Below are positions 46,385 to 57,244 of a stretch of DNA of 64,000 bases, one piece after another. Location of the stretch: assembly GCA_032433765.1 (NCBI GenBank), contig JAVIAB010000024.1:16838648-16902647 (forward strand), in the 5' to 3' direction. Origin of the DNA: Megaustenia siamemsis. Its lineage: Eukaryota > Mollusca > Gastropoda > Stylommatophora > Ariophantidae. The notes beneath the pieces were generated by a model. The model was not told where the DNA came from. It ran no database searches and saw only the letters and a list, made by a program, of their open reading frames with translations. A program made the translations under genes and the position numbers. Numbering within the stretch: the stretch's first letter is position 1; each line of letters opens with the position of its first letter.

Positions 46385-46925
46385 GTTTGATGAATTCTTT
46401 TGCTCGGCCCACCTGTTATTTGTCTCTTTTTTCCCCTGTCCCCTGTTCGAGTGGCCATTCTGGTTGCCCTTCCATCATTCAAGCACACTAAATTGACTGA
46501 TACCAGTGCGTTCTCTAGGTCTTCTCCCTGCTTGATGGTTATGACGTTACCCCACTGGTTGTCTCTAGCATTAAAGTCTCAGCAGAAAATTACTTTCTCC
46601 TCATCGAATGTGAAGAGACCGCCATTTTTGTATGTACACCTTCCCATTACAGGCATACACATTTACAACCATGAAAGGAACTGGGGTCGGCACCCTAACC
46701 ACATGTACCTGCAAGTCTTCACTGTCCTACGCAGACATATCAACCTCAGCTGCCACCATGTTGTTTCTCACAAGGATGGCCTGTCCAAGGTGTCTTCTAT
46801 TGTATAAACAGAGACATCCAGGGTCATTAACTGTCCTATCACCAAGAAGTTTTTCTTGCAAAATCATTATATCGGCGCCGCATAGTAGCTTATCAAGATT
46901 GGGCCGTCGTTGACTTGTGGAAGTA
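46385..46925 (-). mobile_element. LINE endonuclease-domain relic
   Basis: The minus strand, across frameshifts, reads RRPNLDKLLCGADIMILQEK (LQE motif), RRHLGQAILVRNNMVAAEVD, VVNVYACNGK and DFNARDNQWGNVIT (GDFNARxxxWG motif). These are typical of the APE-type endonuclease of RNase H-bearing LINEs. The reverse transcriptase is not adjacent; the 22-bp array lies where it would be. Confidence 0.8.
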
Positions 46926-48127
46926 CAGTTCTAATATGTAACGCGCACACACTTTAGGTCGAACCTATCGCACTTCTACCGTTTCTTACATATTCCAGCA
47001 TGTTTGCTTTTTTTTATGTTATCCTTCTTCGATGTTGTCGTTTAGGCTTCATCTGAATACTTCTTGACATCATTGTGGATTTTTTCGCTGAAAGTTGATG
47101 GCTGTGGATGGTCTAGACTCACGTGCACACTCACTCGGCCGTACGGTCCAGAAACATGATTTTGTCTGACGTTGTTATGGTTCACCAAAGCAATTGATTA
47201 AGGAGTTTGAGCCCACTTATTGCCCTTTAAATAGCGGAATGAAGAGAAATAGTCATTGGATGAACGCAGAAGAAGAAAAAAGAGGAGAAAACTGACAAAT
47301 CTTCAGATTTGTAAACTTGACAGAATAATGTTGGACAGTCAATGCGTCATATCAACAATAAGTAAACTCATTAATCAATTATGTAACATGTGTCGGCTGC
47401 ATCTGCATTTTCTGCCCGACCCATCCGTTACGGGCATAGCATTTTTGAGCAGTTGTTGCTTGCCTTCTTTGATCCATAGATTGTTAAATATTTTTTTTAA
47501 AAACACCACGCGCACTTCGTCAAAATTACGAAGATCTAAAAATACGCGCCTTTTAAAAAAGATAAATTTCGCCAAATTTTCCAGAAATTCGTTTCTTTTT
47601 ATTTCTTTTGTTTCTTTTGGCGGGAGAAATTTCGGCTGTCGGAGAGACACAAACAAACCTTTATAAAACGGGACAAGCAGCGAATATACAAAGAAAATAT
47701 CCGAACATACGGACAGGACGACGGCCGACGTGTTAATAGACAACGTAACCTCCGATAGCCACGGCTTCATGCGTCCTAATTTTGGCCATACATCTAACTT
47801 AAGCCAGGAAATGATTATCGCAGCTGATTAAAGAGTGTAAAGAGTTTACTATTTCTGTGTGTAATGATCTAAGTATCCATAAAGTGACGTGAACACTACA
47901 TTGTAGACAACTACTTTTCAAATCGCTACAACCATCCACATCGAGCTATAAAAACAACATCAGTTGAGTACATGAGCGACTGTCAAATCAACTCCCGGCG
48001 TGTGGTCATCTTGCACAATTTGACGTGATCAGAGCTGGTTATATCAATGAAAATACTAATGATACATGCATTTTTTATTACGAATGGAAACTTCTAAGTC
48101 GAGAGACAAACACATGCTGGTATTTTT
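46926..48127. other. Unannotated; source-like 53-bp segment at 47952-48004
   Basis: No gene was recognised. An ORF of 131 codons (47375-47770, minus) has no domain I know. Positions 47952-48004 are an exact reverse complement of 49631-49683 inside SINE-A copy 3. Confidence 0.5.
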
Positions 48128-48290
48128 ACAGCCAATCACTTCAGAGGAAGAGATATGTTTACAGCACTCAGAAAAAATGACAAATAATGAACAGAAAAAA
48201 ACAAAGAACAATATATGATCCTAAGCAGGATCGAACGTGTACTCCTTGGCACAGCGTCTAGCCACTAAAAGCCACAGTATCTCGTGAGCA
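48128..48290 (-). mobile_element. SINE-B copy 2
   Basis: On the minus strand TTTTAGTGGCTAGACGCTGT (A-box region) is followed by ACACGTTCGATCCTGC (B box), then a body shared with 14080-14225 (GATATGTTTACAGCACTC-like). The A-box end is better preserved here than in copy 1. Confidence 0.75.
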
Positions 48291-48974
48291 GATGTGACTG
48301 AACATTCAATATTGCTCTTCGTCATTTTAAAAAATAAATGCTAGCAATTTGTGACAGCCCGCGGGCTAAAATGAACACAGTGAACTGATGCAGACCCGCG
48401 GAAGCATCAATGAGCACGGTCGGAGGGAGGTGTTGTGTTTGTTTGAAGTCTGTCACGTTACCTGTCTATAAGGAGGCTGTGCTAGCGATGAGCTCCGCCT
48501 GCACTTCTATGCGTTCTACTTCATTCTAAAATTCTCAGCGGCGGACCATATGTTCGGAGCATGAGATGGCCAGGACGTGACGAGTGGTCGCATTACATGC
48601 ACATCAAGCACAGACTTGTATACTTACATTTGACTGTTACTTGTACAGTAAATACACTCGTCGATCATTTTTCTGTGCAACCCAATAAAATATAACTTCC
48701 TTTGTTGTGCTGCCAGATAGCCATTTGTGTTGATCGTAGAACGTAGATTTCAACGTTCTACTCCTACCGTTTCTTTTCCTTTTGAAGAAGTGACCTTGAT
48801 ATTGCCAGATAACTCTCCCCTGAACTTTATTTCCTATGACCAATAAAGAAACAACAATATTATTTCTCACATATATCATATATTCCTACAAACTTTACTA
48901 AATCATATTCTATTTGCTACCAAGCCTTTTAAAATTACCCGGGGGGGGGGGGGGGTGTTGTCTGGAGGTAAGAT
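48291..48974. other. No gene; G run near the end
   Basis: A G run is at about 48941-48955. Otherwise unannotated. Confidence 0.4.
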
Positions 48975-49045
48975 GTAGGCCTCTGGGCTGGAAGATTATG
49001 GGTTCAAATCCAACCACAGGTGGGATTATTTTTCAAAATTTAATT
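48975..49045 (+). mobile_element. tRNA-like SINE head
   Basis: GTCTGGAGGTAAGATGTAGG then, 30 bp later, GGGTTCAAATCCAACC (B box). The 60-70 nt layout matches a tRNA-derived head, but the A box is weak. Confidence 0.45.
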
Positions 49046-49194
49046 TGTTGTTTCTTCGTGGCATTACCCTTCCCTGGTCTCTGGGCAGTGAGGTCCGATG
49101 CTTTCCGAGAAATATGAGGTGCCACGTGCAGTCGCGCAAGTTAAACTACCAATGTTCTTTGAAGTCGAAACGAATAGGCCAAAAATTGGCCGCA

Positions 49195-49345
49195 TACCTG
49201 GCAATAACTGTTCAGCATTTCTACCCGTGACGAAGGCGGATGTGTCGGGCTAAAGGCGCAAATATCGAGGCTTTCTCGTAAACTAGCGACACAGCGCATT
49301 CACGCCCACTTAACGGGTGAACGGTAAGAAGAAGTTTGGTTGACA
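49195..49345 (-). mobile_element. Repeat C, copy 1
   Basis: TTTCTACCCGTGACGAAGGC, TAAAGGCGCAAATATCG, AAACTAGCGACA and CACGCCCACTTAAC match the reverse complement of 57480-57620 at most positions. GC-rich core of about 120 bp; class unknown. Confidence 0.7.
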
Positions 49346-49440
49346 TGATCATTTATCAGATAAAGATTTGGGGATTTATGATTTGAGAAATAGTTCCTTT
49401 AATGATTGCCCTAGATTATTAACATTACATCATAAAAAGA

Positions 49441-49748
49441 AAAAAGTAAAGTACCCCCCCCCCCCCCGTCAAGCCAAGTGTCGTATAGGGAAATATGGTG
49501 TTAGTGACCATACATTTTACAGACCTTTAGCACATGATCTTTGGGGTAATGTGGTCGGTATTACGCCATTGCCGCTTTACTTTCCAAAAAAAAATCCGGT
49601 GCCCATTTAAGGCTGGATGAACCCGGAAGCCACACGCCGGGAGTTGATTTGACAGTCGCTCATGTACTCAACTGATGTTGTTTGGGATCGAACCCTGCCT
49701 CTTGTCCTTTGTAGTCCAGTTCACTAACCACTGAGCTATCGCGGCTCC
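49441..49748 (-). mobile_element. SINE-A copy 3 with a 53-bp foreign insert
   Basis: Typical SINE-A body (GTAATGTGGTCGGTATTACG, GGATCGAACCC, CCACTGAGCTATCGCGGCTC), with an expanded C run at about 49450-49466. Between GGAAGC and GGGATCGAACC, where other copies have about 7 bp, there is a 53-bp block (49631-49683). The block is an exact inverted copy of 47952-48004. TSD unclear. Confidence 0.88.
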
Positions 49749-50507
49749 ATTATATTATTATTATTAATATCTCTTACATTTTTGGTCACCACTTTTTAAA
49801 ATATAAAGATGCAGCGCAGTGAGTTGGAGAAATTAAAGCTTTCCTGACCATCAAATGACGATAAAGAGAGAAAACGCCATCTTATATAGTTGAACCACTG
49901 TTGTCATGACAATTAGGGAGCAGATTGCTGAAATTGCCAACCTAGTTGCACATTGCAAGGTTGATAGATGCTGTTGTACGGTTGTCGTGGGTTTTTTCTT
50001 CATAGACATCATTGTGTGTCTATTAGCAACGGTTGGGATTATTGGAACTATATAATTGGAACTATATAATTTGAACTATATAATTTGAACCATATAACGG
50101 CAGACTTAAGTATACGGTGGTTGATTGTACGTTCGCATTTAACACATTGAGTAATTGAATGTAGTTGTCTAAAATATTAGAGGAGTCGTGACCCCCATTG
50201 TCTCCTATGGTACATCTGCCGCTGGGGTCTGCCTAAGTAAACTAGCAGGTAGAATGCGGACAGTTGAAGGCAAAGGAAAGCAAAGCCGGACACATTTATG
50301 CCATAAGGCCTATGGTATCAAAAGCTGATAGAAGGTTTATATCCAACTATCATCCATGAGACCCTTCAACATCAGCCATCAACTTTTTCTATGCATTTAG
50401 AGTAGTTAGACGATTCATCGGTCCCCTATAGTTTGTTATGCAGGGTTGTTTCGGTGGACCATATTTTGTGTTCTTATGGAGCCGAGAGTCCTGTAGGATA
50501 TGCTCTG
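49749..50507. other. No gene; short repeat at 50040-50097
   Basis: TGGAACTATATAATT recurs four times at 50043-50097 (about 17-bp spacing). Otherwise unannotated. Confidence 0.5.
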
Positions 50508-51498
50508 TAGTTTGTGTGGATGCCCGTTTGTATAGGTGTGGATGCCCGATTGTGTAGGTGTGGATGCCCGTTTGTGTAGGTGTGGATGCCTGTTTGTGTA
50601 GGTGTGGATGCCTGTTTGTGTAGGTGTGGATGCCTGTTTGTGTAGGTGTGGATGCCCGTTTGTTTAGGTGTGGATGCCCGCTTGTGTAGGTGTGGATGCC
50701 CGTTTGTGTAGGTACGGATGCCTGTTTGTGTAGGTGTGGATGCCCGTTTGTGTAGGTGTGGATGCCCGTTTGTGTAAGTGTGGATGCCCGTTTGTGTAGG
50801 TGTGGATGCCCGTTTGTGTAGGTGTGGATGCCCGTTTGTGTAGGTGTGGATGTCCGTTTGTGTAAGTGTGGATGCCCGTTTGTGTAGGTGTGGATGCCCG
50901 TTTGTGTAGGTGTAGATGCCCGTTTGTGTAGGTGTGGATGCCCGTTTGTGTAGGTGTGGATGTCCGTTTGTGTAAGTGTGGATGCCCGTTTGTGTAGGTG
51001 TGGATGCCCGTTTGTGCAGGTGTGGATGCCCGTTTGTGTAGGTGTGGATGCCCGTTTGTGTAGGTGTGGATGCCCGTTTGTGTAGGTGTGAATGCCCGTT
51101 TGTGTAGGTGTGGATGCCCGTTTGTGTAGGTGTGGATGCCCGTTTGTGTAGGTGTGGATGCCCGTTTGTGCAGGTGTAGATGCCCGTTTGTATAGGTGTG
51201 GATGCCTGTTTGTGCAGGTGTGGATGCCCGTTTGTGTAGGTGTGGATGCCCGTTTGTGTAGGTGTGGATGCCTGTTTGTGTAGGTGTGGATGCCCGTTTG
51301 TGTAGGTGTGGATGCCCGTTTGTGTAGGTGTGTATGCCTGTTTGTGTAGGTGTGGATACCTGTTTGTGTAGGTGTGGATGCCTGTTTGTGTAGGTGTGGA
51401 TGCCCGTTTGTGTAGGTGTGGATACCCGCTTGTGTAGGTGTGGATTTTCGTTTGTGTAGGTGTGAATGCCCGTTTGTGTAGGTGTGAATGCCCGTTAA
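50508..51498. repeat. Minisatellite, 22-bp unit, ~45 copies
   Basis: The unit is GTTTGTGTAGGTGTGGATGC then CC; variable sites give GCCTG, GTCCG and TGCAGG. It is unrelated in sequence to the 22-bp array at 45.7 kb. A stop-free 347-codon minus frame results from the 66-bp (3 x 22) cycle and is not taken as a gene. Confidence 0.97.
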
Positions 51499-51607
51499 TC
51501 GCGTTTTGCAGCGCCACTGAGCCCTATTTTGTATGGGTGTGTTCTGAGGTCACAGTGACATGTTTTGAGGCTGAATATTGATGTCTGCTCATGTCAGCTC
51601 AGCTTGT

Positions 51608-51904
51608 TTAAGCTGTCCTGTTCTGGCTCATATTGTTCATAAAACTTTCTCCGTTCTGTTTTCTCGGCTTATTCCTGGAGTGCTCTTGCATATTTGAGGC
51701 TCTGGTGTGGGCTGGATTATTGAATGATCCCACTTGTTTTGTAAGTTTGTCTACTCTATCATTTCCGGGAACACACATGTTGTTCTTTAGTTCTTGGAAG
51801 AGTTTTTGGGCTTGTAGGAAAGACCTTGCATTACTGAAGATGACCATTTTTGGAGTTAAAGACTTCTTGATTGTTGAGAGTACGCATGACCTGTTGAGTG
51901 GCAC
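51608..51904 (-). mobile_element. LINE RNase H-region relic
   Basis: A 98-codon minus frame has MVIFSNARSFLQAQKLFQEL (a SDxxSxLQAL-like RNase H segment) and VPGNDRVDKLTKQVGS (PGNExADxLAKxGS-like), in the right order and spacing for a jockey-type LINE. Flanking minus-strand sequence to about 52150 is open in pieces, but I could not align it. Confidence 0.65.
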
Positions 51905-52167
51905 TGCCTCTGTTCTGTGTCACCTTTCTTCGGCTGGAAGAGAGCGGGTTTCTGTTGTTGTTTTTTTCATTGGGGGTAGGTGATAGGTTAGGTAGTTAAC
52001 TCGCTTTTCCTTCTGTGCAGCTTCAATGGCGGATCCATGATGTGTGAATATCCGTGTCCGGATGTCTCTAAGGTATTTCTCATGGAGCATGATGACTAAC
52101 AGGGCTTTCTTATCTGGCTCTGATTGCTCATTTCTCGAGGCTGTTCCTGAAACATCTAGAATTTTTT

Positions 52168-52350
52168 TTTCTTCTTCTTCTTTCTTTTCACCACCCTGTG
52201 GAGTATAGGTCTTTAACTATAAACACTTTTCAAGCCGTTCTGTTTCTTGCCATTTGCTTAAGATCGTCCAATGTCTTCCCCATTATCTTCATCTCTACTT
52301 CCATCTGTATCTCCGGGAATATGTTGGTCTTCTCTTTATTTCACATCTAG
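52168..52350 (-). mobile_element. LINE-G 3' end
   Basis: TTCTTCTTCTTTCTTTTCAC (tail) then CCCTGTGGAGTATAGGTCTT and CAAGCCGTTCTGTTTCTTGC, matching the LINE-G pieces at 36521 and 38368. Confidence 0.75.
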
Positions 52351-52894
52351 GATTGCTTATTATTTATGTTGACGGATGGTCCATGTTTCGACGGGCCTCA
52401 GAAAGGTCACTGTTTGGTTCAAACATGTGTTGTCTGAAGGTTTCCGTGTTAGAAGATTTGGGCTCTTAGAGGCCTGTTTTTTTTTATGTTATGGTTTTCT
52501 TCTGTCTTTGAATTTGTGAAGAATTGATGTGATCTGGGAGCTTTATGAAATTTTCGAACTGGACGAGAATTGTGTGCTTTCTTTCTGGGATGAAACAGTC
52601 ACATCTTCTCTCAGGACTAATGCCAAACCCTGGATTAAAAATGCAACAAAATAAATATATAAACACACAACAACTGTCTATTAGCAACATGGAACATTAC
52701 CCAAGTCTAGCAAACCTTCAACTTCTACAAATTAGTATTGTAACTAAATAGTAGACAACTTGCAGCTCATACAGAAAAAAATACTATTTAAAAAAAAAAA
52801 AACTGCTTTACGGAACAATGCGTATTTCTTATGCACCACGAGAACACTGAAAGAAAGAGCTATGGGTGTAAAGAAAGATCTAAACTTGGGCTTA
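52351..52894. other. No recognisable feature
   Basis: No supported gene or repeat. An A run is at about 52789-52802. Confidence 0.4.
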
Positions 52895-54065
52895 AGACTA
52901 CATGAAAGAATTTGACAAAGTAAAGCGTGTGGAAATAATGAATGTGCTGGGAAAACTAAACATCGATGTCAAGCCTCTGAGAATAATACAACTGACCATA
53001 AGAATAGGCAACAAAACAGGACAGTTCCAATAGATAAAACAAGGAGTCAGACAAGGCTGTATTCTGTCGCTGGATTTGTTCTTGCTTTCATCTAAAATAT
53101 TATGAGATCAATATTACAGAAAAAGGGAATTAATGTCAAAGGTCACAACATAAACAATTTGCGATATGCGGATGCCACAGTCTTAATAGCAGAGACGGAG
53201 AATGAATTACAAGAAACGATAAACATAATAGTAAAAAAAAGTAACAAGATAGGCCTCAGCCTCAATAGTAAGAAAATGATGTAATGCTCGTGTTGAAGAA
53301 ACAACAATCACCACAATGCACCATAAAAATAAGCGGAACAAATAAGTGGAGAGCGTCAAATACTTGGGCACAATAATAACATCAGACAGAAGATGCATCA
53401 CGAAATAAAAGGCAGGATATCACAGGCCAAAGTAGCATTTAAAAAAAAAAAAAACTTCTTGTATAAAAAATCTATGTCAATATAAATGAGAAAGAGAGTT
53501 CATCTGTGCTATATAGGGCTAATTTTGACGAATGGAAAAAAAAATCATGGACAGTAGACAAATACATTTTAAACAAAAACGATTAGAGACCACAGAGATG
53601 GATTTCTTATAAGAATATTGAAACTCCCTGGACAGCTAAAAAGACCACCGAGGTCATTTCTAAAAGAGGCCAACACAGAAAGGGAGATTATTAAAATATC
53701 AGAAAGAAACAATAAAAGGGAGATTATTAAAATATCAGAAAGAAACAATAAAAGGGAGATTATTAAAATATCAGAAAGAAACAATAAAAGGGAGATTATT
53801 AAAATATCAGAAAGAAACAATCAACATTTTTCGAGCGCACTATGATAAGAAGAAATTTGGAATACTTGGTTACAACTGGCAAAATACAGGGAAAGAGTGA
53901 TTGCCACAGAAGACAACGCGAAAAGATACTAGATAGCCTGGTGTCATGGCACGGTAAACAATCAACAAGAGAATTAATACAATGCACTGGGGACAGAAAA
54001 TTGCGGAAGGACATGATCGCTACACCATCCAAAATGATAGATGATGATGTTTTACGGCACAAAAT
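52895..54065 (+). mobile_element. LINE-B ORF2: reverse transcriptase and tail, decayed
   Basis: The plus strand in three frames reads DYMKEFDKVKRVEIMNVLGK (motif A), IKQGVRQGCILS (motif B), INNLRYADATVLIAETENEL (motif C, YADA where YADD is expected), IGLSLNSKKM, then the LINE-B tail with LEYLVTTGKIQGKSD, REKILDSLVSWHGKQSTREL and RKLRKDMIATP. It is the most complete LINE-B here, but lacks the endonuclease and has several stops and frameshifts. An in-frame 36-bp repeat lies within the tail (53682-53822). Confidence 0.85.
53682..53822. repeat. 36-bp tandem repeat inside LINE-B, ~4 copies
   Basis: The unit is GAGATTATTAAAATATCAGA then AAGAAACAATAAAAGG, encoding REIIKISERNNK in frame with the LINE tail. 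In other LINE-B copies the corresponding segment occurs once (KRELLKN..RKKQ). Confidence 0.95.
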
Positions 54066-54269
54066 ACACAATAAGTAGACAAAACCTACTTTGCAGAAAA
54101 GAACCTTCATCAGAATCGCAAAACAAAACACTAAAACAAATAGTCTGTCCTAGTTCCATTCCCAACCATGACGAAGCCTATTTTTCAACAATATGCTTCC
54201 CTCGGTTTGCCCGTCCTCTGAAAATGGGTTATATATATATATAAGCAACAAAAAAAAATAAAGATAAAA

Positions 54270-54785
54270 CAAACTCTAAAGATAGGTACTTGGAATGTGA
54301 GAACATTCATGCAGAAGGGTAAACTAGAAAACATCATACAAGAAATGAAAAGAATGGGTTTACAATTACTGGGACTTTGCGAAATGAGATACAACGGATC
54401 AGGGGAGATGTATTCTGATAAACATAAAATAATCTATTCTGGAGGTACTGAACACCAAAGAGGAGTAGGTATCATCTTGGATGCAGAAAGAGCAAGAACA
54501 TTGAAAGGCTTTTACCCAATATCTGACAGAGTCCTTTTAGTGAAATTGAATGAAAAGCCAATATACATAAATCTTATACAAGTTTATGCCTCAACAGCAG
54601 ACAATCTAGAGGAAACAATTGGTAAATTTTACAACGAGTTAAATGAGGCACTTCATAAATGCAAACCACATGAAAACACCATAGTTCTAGGGGATTTTAA
54701 CGCAAAAGTAGGAAAGGAAAGAGTTGAGGAAGTAGTTGGTCATTGTGGCTTAGGCGAGAGGAATGAAAGAGGTGAGAAACTTGCA
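54270..54785 (+). mobile_element. LINE endonuclease domain (5' fragment)
   Basis: A continuous frame carries KIGTWNVRTFMQKGKLENII, LQLLGLCEMRYNGSGE (catalytic Glu), GVGIILDAERA, YINLIQVYAS and NTIVLGDFNAKVGKERVEEV (GDFN motif), up to NERGEKLAQY, then ends abruptly. It lacks the C-terminal SDH motif and all of the RT. The ORF runs on to 54992 through unrelated sequence. The domain start (about 54280) precedes the first ATG at 54297. It could be the endonuclease of LINE-A or LINE-B, but the window does not prove it. Confidence 0.88.
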
Positions 54786-54980
54786 CAGTATCTTCCTCAT
54801 TTTTTGTCTGTTGGAAAGTTGCTTTTGCCTGAGCCTTTCTGCATCTCACCTCTGTTGTACATCTATCATCTCACCTCTGTTGTACATCTATCATCTCACC
54901 TCTGTTGTACATCTATCATCTCACCTCTCTTGTACATCTACCATCTCACCTCTGTTGTACATCTACCATCTGAAGTTAAC
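54786..54980 (-). mobile_element. Inverted LINE-A-like scrap with 25-bp tandem repeat
   Basis: The reverse complement reads RCTTEVRCRKAQAKATFQQ, matching GRCTKEVRCRMAQAKAAFQ of LINE-A at 58318-58374. The end of this scrap is amplified: TCACCTCTGTTGTACATCTA plus 5 bp is repeated about five times at 54846-54970, with exactly 25-bp spacing. Confidence 0.75.
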
Positions 54981-55409
54981 ATTTTCCTCTGATTAAATAG
55001 TTCGGACACTTAATAAAAATAAAACCAGTCCAAACAACATCAAAAGCTTTCTGCCTCAAAACATCAGGCAAAGAGCAAGAAAAGACCTAGGAAGAAATGG
55101 ATATACGAAATAAAAGACATATGTAAGAACTAAAACATTTCTATCCTAACAGCGTCTAGATACGCCCAAGAACGACACTACATCTAAAAGGGAAGTGACC
55201 AAAAATAACAAACAATATTACATACATTATTTTAGATTTAATATTCCTCCTTTTTCCTGCCATGCTTCAAGGCAACAGCAGAAGATAAAAAGAAAGAAGA
55301 TATCGTTTACGAACTGTTAAACCCAAACAATAAAAGACAAATCACAGAACTCCGTTGAAGTAGCACAATACACATTATTGTCAAACCTTTACAATATTAT
55401 TCTCGCCGT
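54981..55409. other. No recognisable feature
   Basis: No supported gene. Decayed LINE linker sequence is possible. Confidence 0.35.
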
Positions 55410-55520
55410 TTTCACCCTCCATTGGAGCATAGACTACCAACGAGAGCTCTCCAATCTTATCTGTTCTTTGCTGTCTTTTCCGGTCGTCTGCAGCTGTAAT
55501 TTATCTTTGTAAATTCCGTA
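55410..55520 (-). mobile_element. LINE-H 3' coding end relic
   Basis: The minus strand reads KTAKNR, stop, DWRALVGSLCSNGG near 55412-55480, matching the LINE-H end at 22445-22530. Confidence 0.6.
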
Positions 55521-55810
55521 TCAAGGTTTTGACCTTTTGTGAGTGTTTTTCTAGTGCGCTTTCTAACACCCTCCCCCCCCCTCTCCCCCCGTTTATACTT
55601 AACATTTCCTCTTTGTACAGTATGTAAATTAGAGGAGATACAAATAATACTTGTCGCACGTTATCTACCTTTCAGGATTCAAACATCATATACCATAATC
55701 ATTTGTATATTAAAAGGAATTAAAGAGATGCCTCGTTCATTGAGCTTAATTCGTTCGAGGACGTTCGAACACTGAATTGTTCGAAGTCTGAATAAATTTT
55801 CTCCATTCAT
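55521..55810. other. No recognisable feature
   Basis: C-rich run at about 55570-55590. Nothing else was recognised. Confidence 0.4.
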
Positions 55811-56040
55811 CACCAACATCAAGTACCGGGCCTACTGGCGTAGGTGATCATGTCTCTCCACAACTTTCGATCTTCACAGTTCTTTCTTTATCATTTCTGT
55901 TGTTGACCTTCTGCCAAGTCATTCTCTTAAGCTGTCTGGTATTTTCTCTCTTTGCTTCCCTCTATCTCTTCGTCCCTCAATTTTTTCCAGTTGTTACAAT
56001 ATATTCCAGTTGTTACAATATATTCCAATTGTTCTATCTA
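55811..56040 (-). mobile_element. LINE-A 3' fragment
   Basis: CATCAAGTACCGGGCCTACT, GGTGATCATGTCTCTCCACA and TTCTGTTGTTGACCTTCTGC as in the other copies. CAGTTGTTACAATATATTCC is tandemly duplicated at 55988-56027. A repeat-D scrap (CCTTTCGAGCCGTAACCGGC, then CCATAGGGCGTAG) follows at 56048-56081. Confidence 0.85.
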
Positions 56041-56144
56041 TCTATTGACCTTTCGAGCCGTAACCGGCCCATAGGGCGTAGACCAAGATACACCTTCTCC
56101 TTCCTATATGAATTTTTGTTCTAGCAGTTTTCTTTTAAAGATAT

Positions 56145-56430
56145 TTTATCAAATCTCGCCATCTGTCTCTGTTCTGTGCAAGCAGTTCTATCTCATTGAG
56201 GGAGCCGATTCCTGCTGCTCTTGCCTCTCTCATCAATGTTCTTCTCAGTGTCTCCCTGGGTCTTCCTCTTTTTCTTTTTCCTGTTGTTTCCCATATGAGG
56301 GCTTGCTTTGCTATTCGATTATTATCTCTTCTCATCACATGTCCAACGTATGACCATCGTCTTTTCTTTATTACTGAAGATATTAGTGGTTGATTGGCGA
56401 TTTCTCTAATTTCCTCGTTTCTGCAGCTGT
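56145..56430 (-). mobile_element. LINE-J ORF2 C-terminal tail
   Basis: A 116-codon minus frame has LISSVIKKRRWSYVGHVMRR, DNNRIAKQALIWETTGKRKR, GRPRETLRRTLMREARAAGI and NEIELLAQNRDRWRDLI. This is the R/W-rich tail of a non-LTR ORF2 (RRWxxxGHxxRxxxxRxxKxALxW...GxRxRGRPxxTWRR), well preserved. The expected final xALxST-type end is replaced by KYL. Confidence 0.88.
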
Positions 56431-56924
56431 AATTTCCATTAGGAAACCGTTCCGTTAGGACCGTTCCGTTTCCGGTTGTTTCCAAAATGGAGGAATTATT
56501 TTTCTCCGGCTTGGTATTGAACCGTTGATCAGAGGTTTAACAAGCCGCTATCGTAAAAACGATGTTGTTAATGAAACGTTCCAATTGTTACATTAAAAAT
56601 ATTGTAAAATAAATTATTCCGTTCCCAAACCCTAAACAGTACTCTCATCCAGATAAATTGAAACAGCCTCTACACATAATCTAAGATAAAGCTTACACTA
56701 TTAAATGTCCTACAAATTAAATGAAAACATGAAACAAAAAAAATACAAGAAATAATGACTATATAATAAAAGACACTGCGCATATTGTAACGTAGTCAGG
56801 AGTGATAATGTCCTGTATGGTTGGTGGAGAGGAAAAGAAAGGTTACTGTTTAGGAGGGGAGGAGTCACCTTAAAACGAAACATCAAATAATCGTACTTGT
56901 GCTGATCTCGTTCTCTCTCACTCT
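56431..56924. other. No gene; repeat-like scrap near 56540-56575
   Basis: CCGCTATCGTAAAAACGAT followed by GTTGTTAATGAAAC recurs at 57714-57748 as CCGCTATCGTAAAAACGATT. It resembles the AAGCTGTCATTGTAAAAA part of repeat D (63619-63637). Confidence 0.5.
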
Positions 56925-56982
56925 CATCTGCGAAGTACGAGACTTCGTTCTCTCTTTCTTTCTCTCTCTCTCTCTCTCTCTT

Positions 56983-57019
<37 letters not shown>

Positions 57020-57090
57020 ATCTGCGAAGTACGAGACTTCGTTCTCCCTCTCTCTCTCTCATCTGCGAAGCACGAGACTTTGTTCTTTAC
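56925..57090. repeat. Three copies of a stem-loop unit in (CT)n
   Basis: TCTCATCTGCGAAGTACGAG then ACTTCGTTCTC occurs at about 56924 and 57016. A third copy (GAAGCACGAGACTTTG) is near 57065. They are separated by long CT runs. CGAAGT/ACTTCG can form a 6-bp stem around ACGAG. Confidence 0.85.
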
Positions 57091-57244
57091 AGAGACACTT
57101 GGATGTCATAGAGTTTCAAGGGATAGATAGAACTGTGTTCAATAATAGAGCGGTTACCAACATTTCGAACATGGCCACAATCCTAGCTCTGTAAACTTAT
57201 CCTTGTTGCCTAGCAACCAGACAATGCGACAACTGTTCATACAC

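Noticed and set aside
47375..47770. 131-codon minus-strand ORF as a gene
   Set aside because: No domain, homolog or splice context recognised. Left as unannotated rather than given a function.
48975..49045. Functional tRNA genes at this and other A/B-box sites
   Set aside because: No full cloverleaf could be drawn by eye. Several sites recur as dispersed repeats or carry SINE bodies, so they were annotated as SINE heads.
50474..51517. 347-codon ORF rich in His and Thr as a structural protein gene
   Set aside because: Pure 22-bp tandem repeat translated as a 22-residue cycle. It follows from the array.
54786..54992. C-terminal extension of the endonuclease ORF as part of the protein
   Set aside because: After NERGEKLAQY the frame enters an inverted LINE-A scrap and a 25-bp array. 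The extension is accidental.
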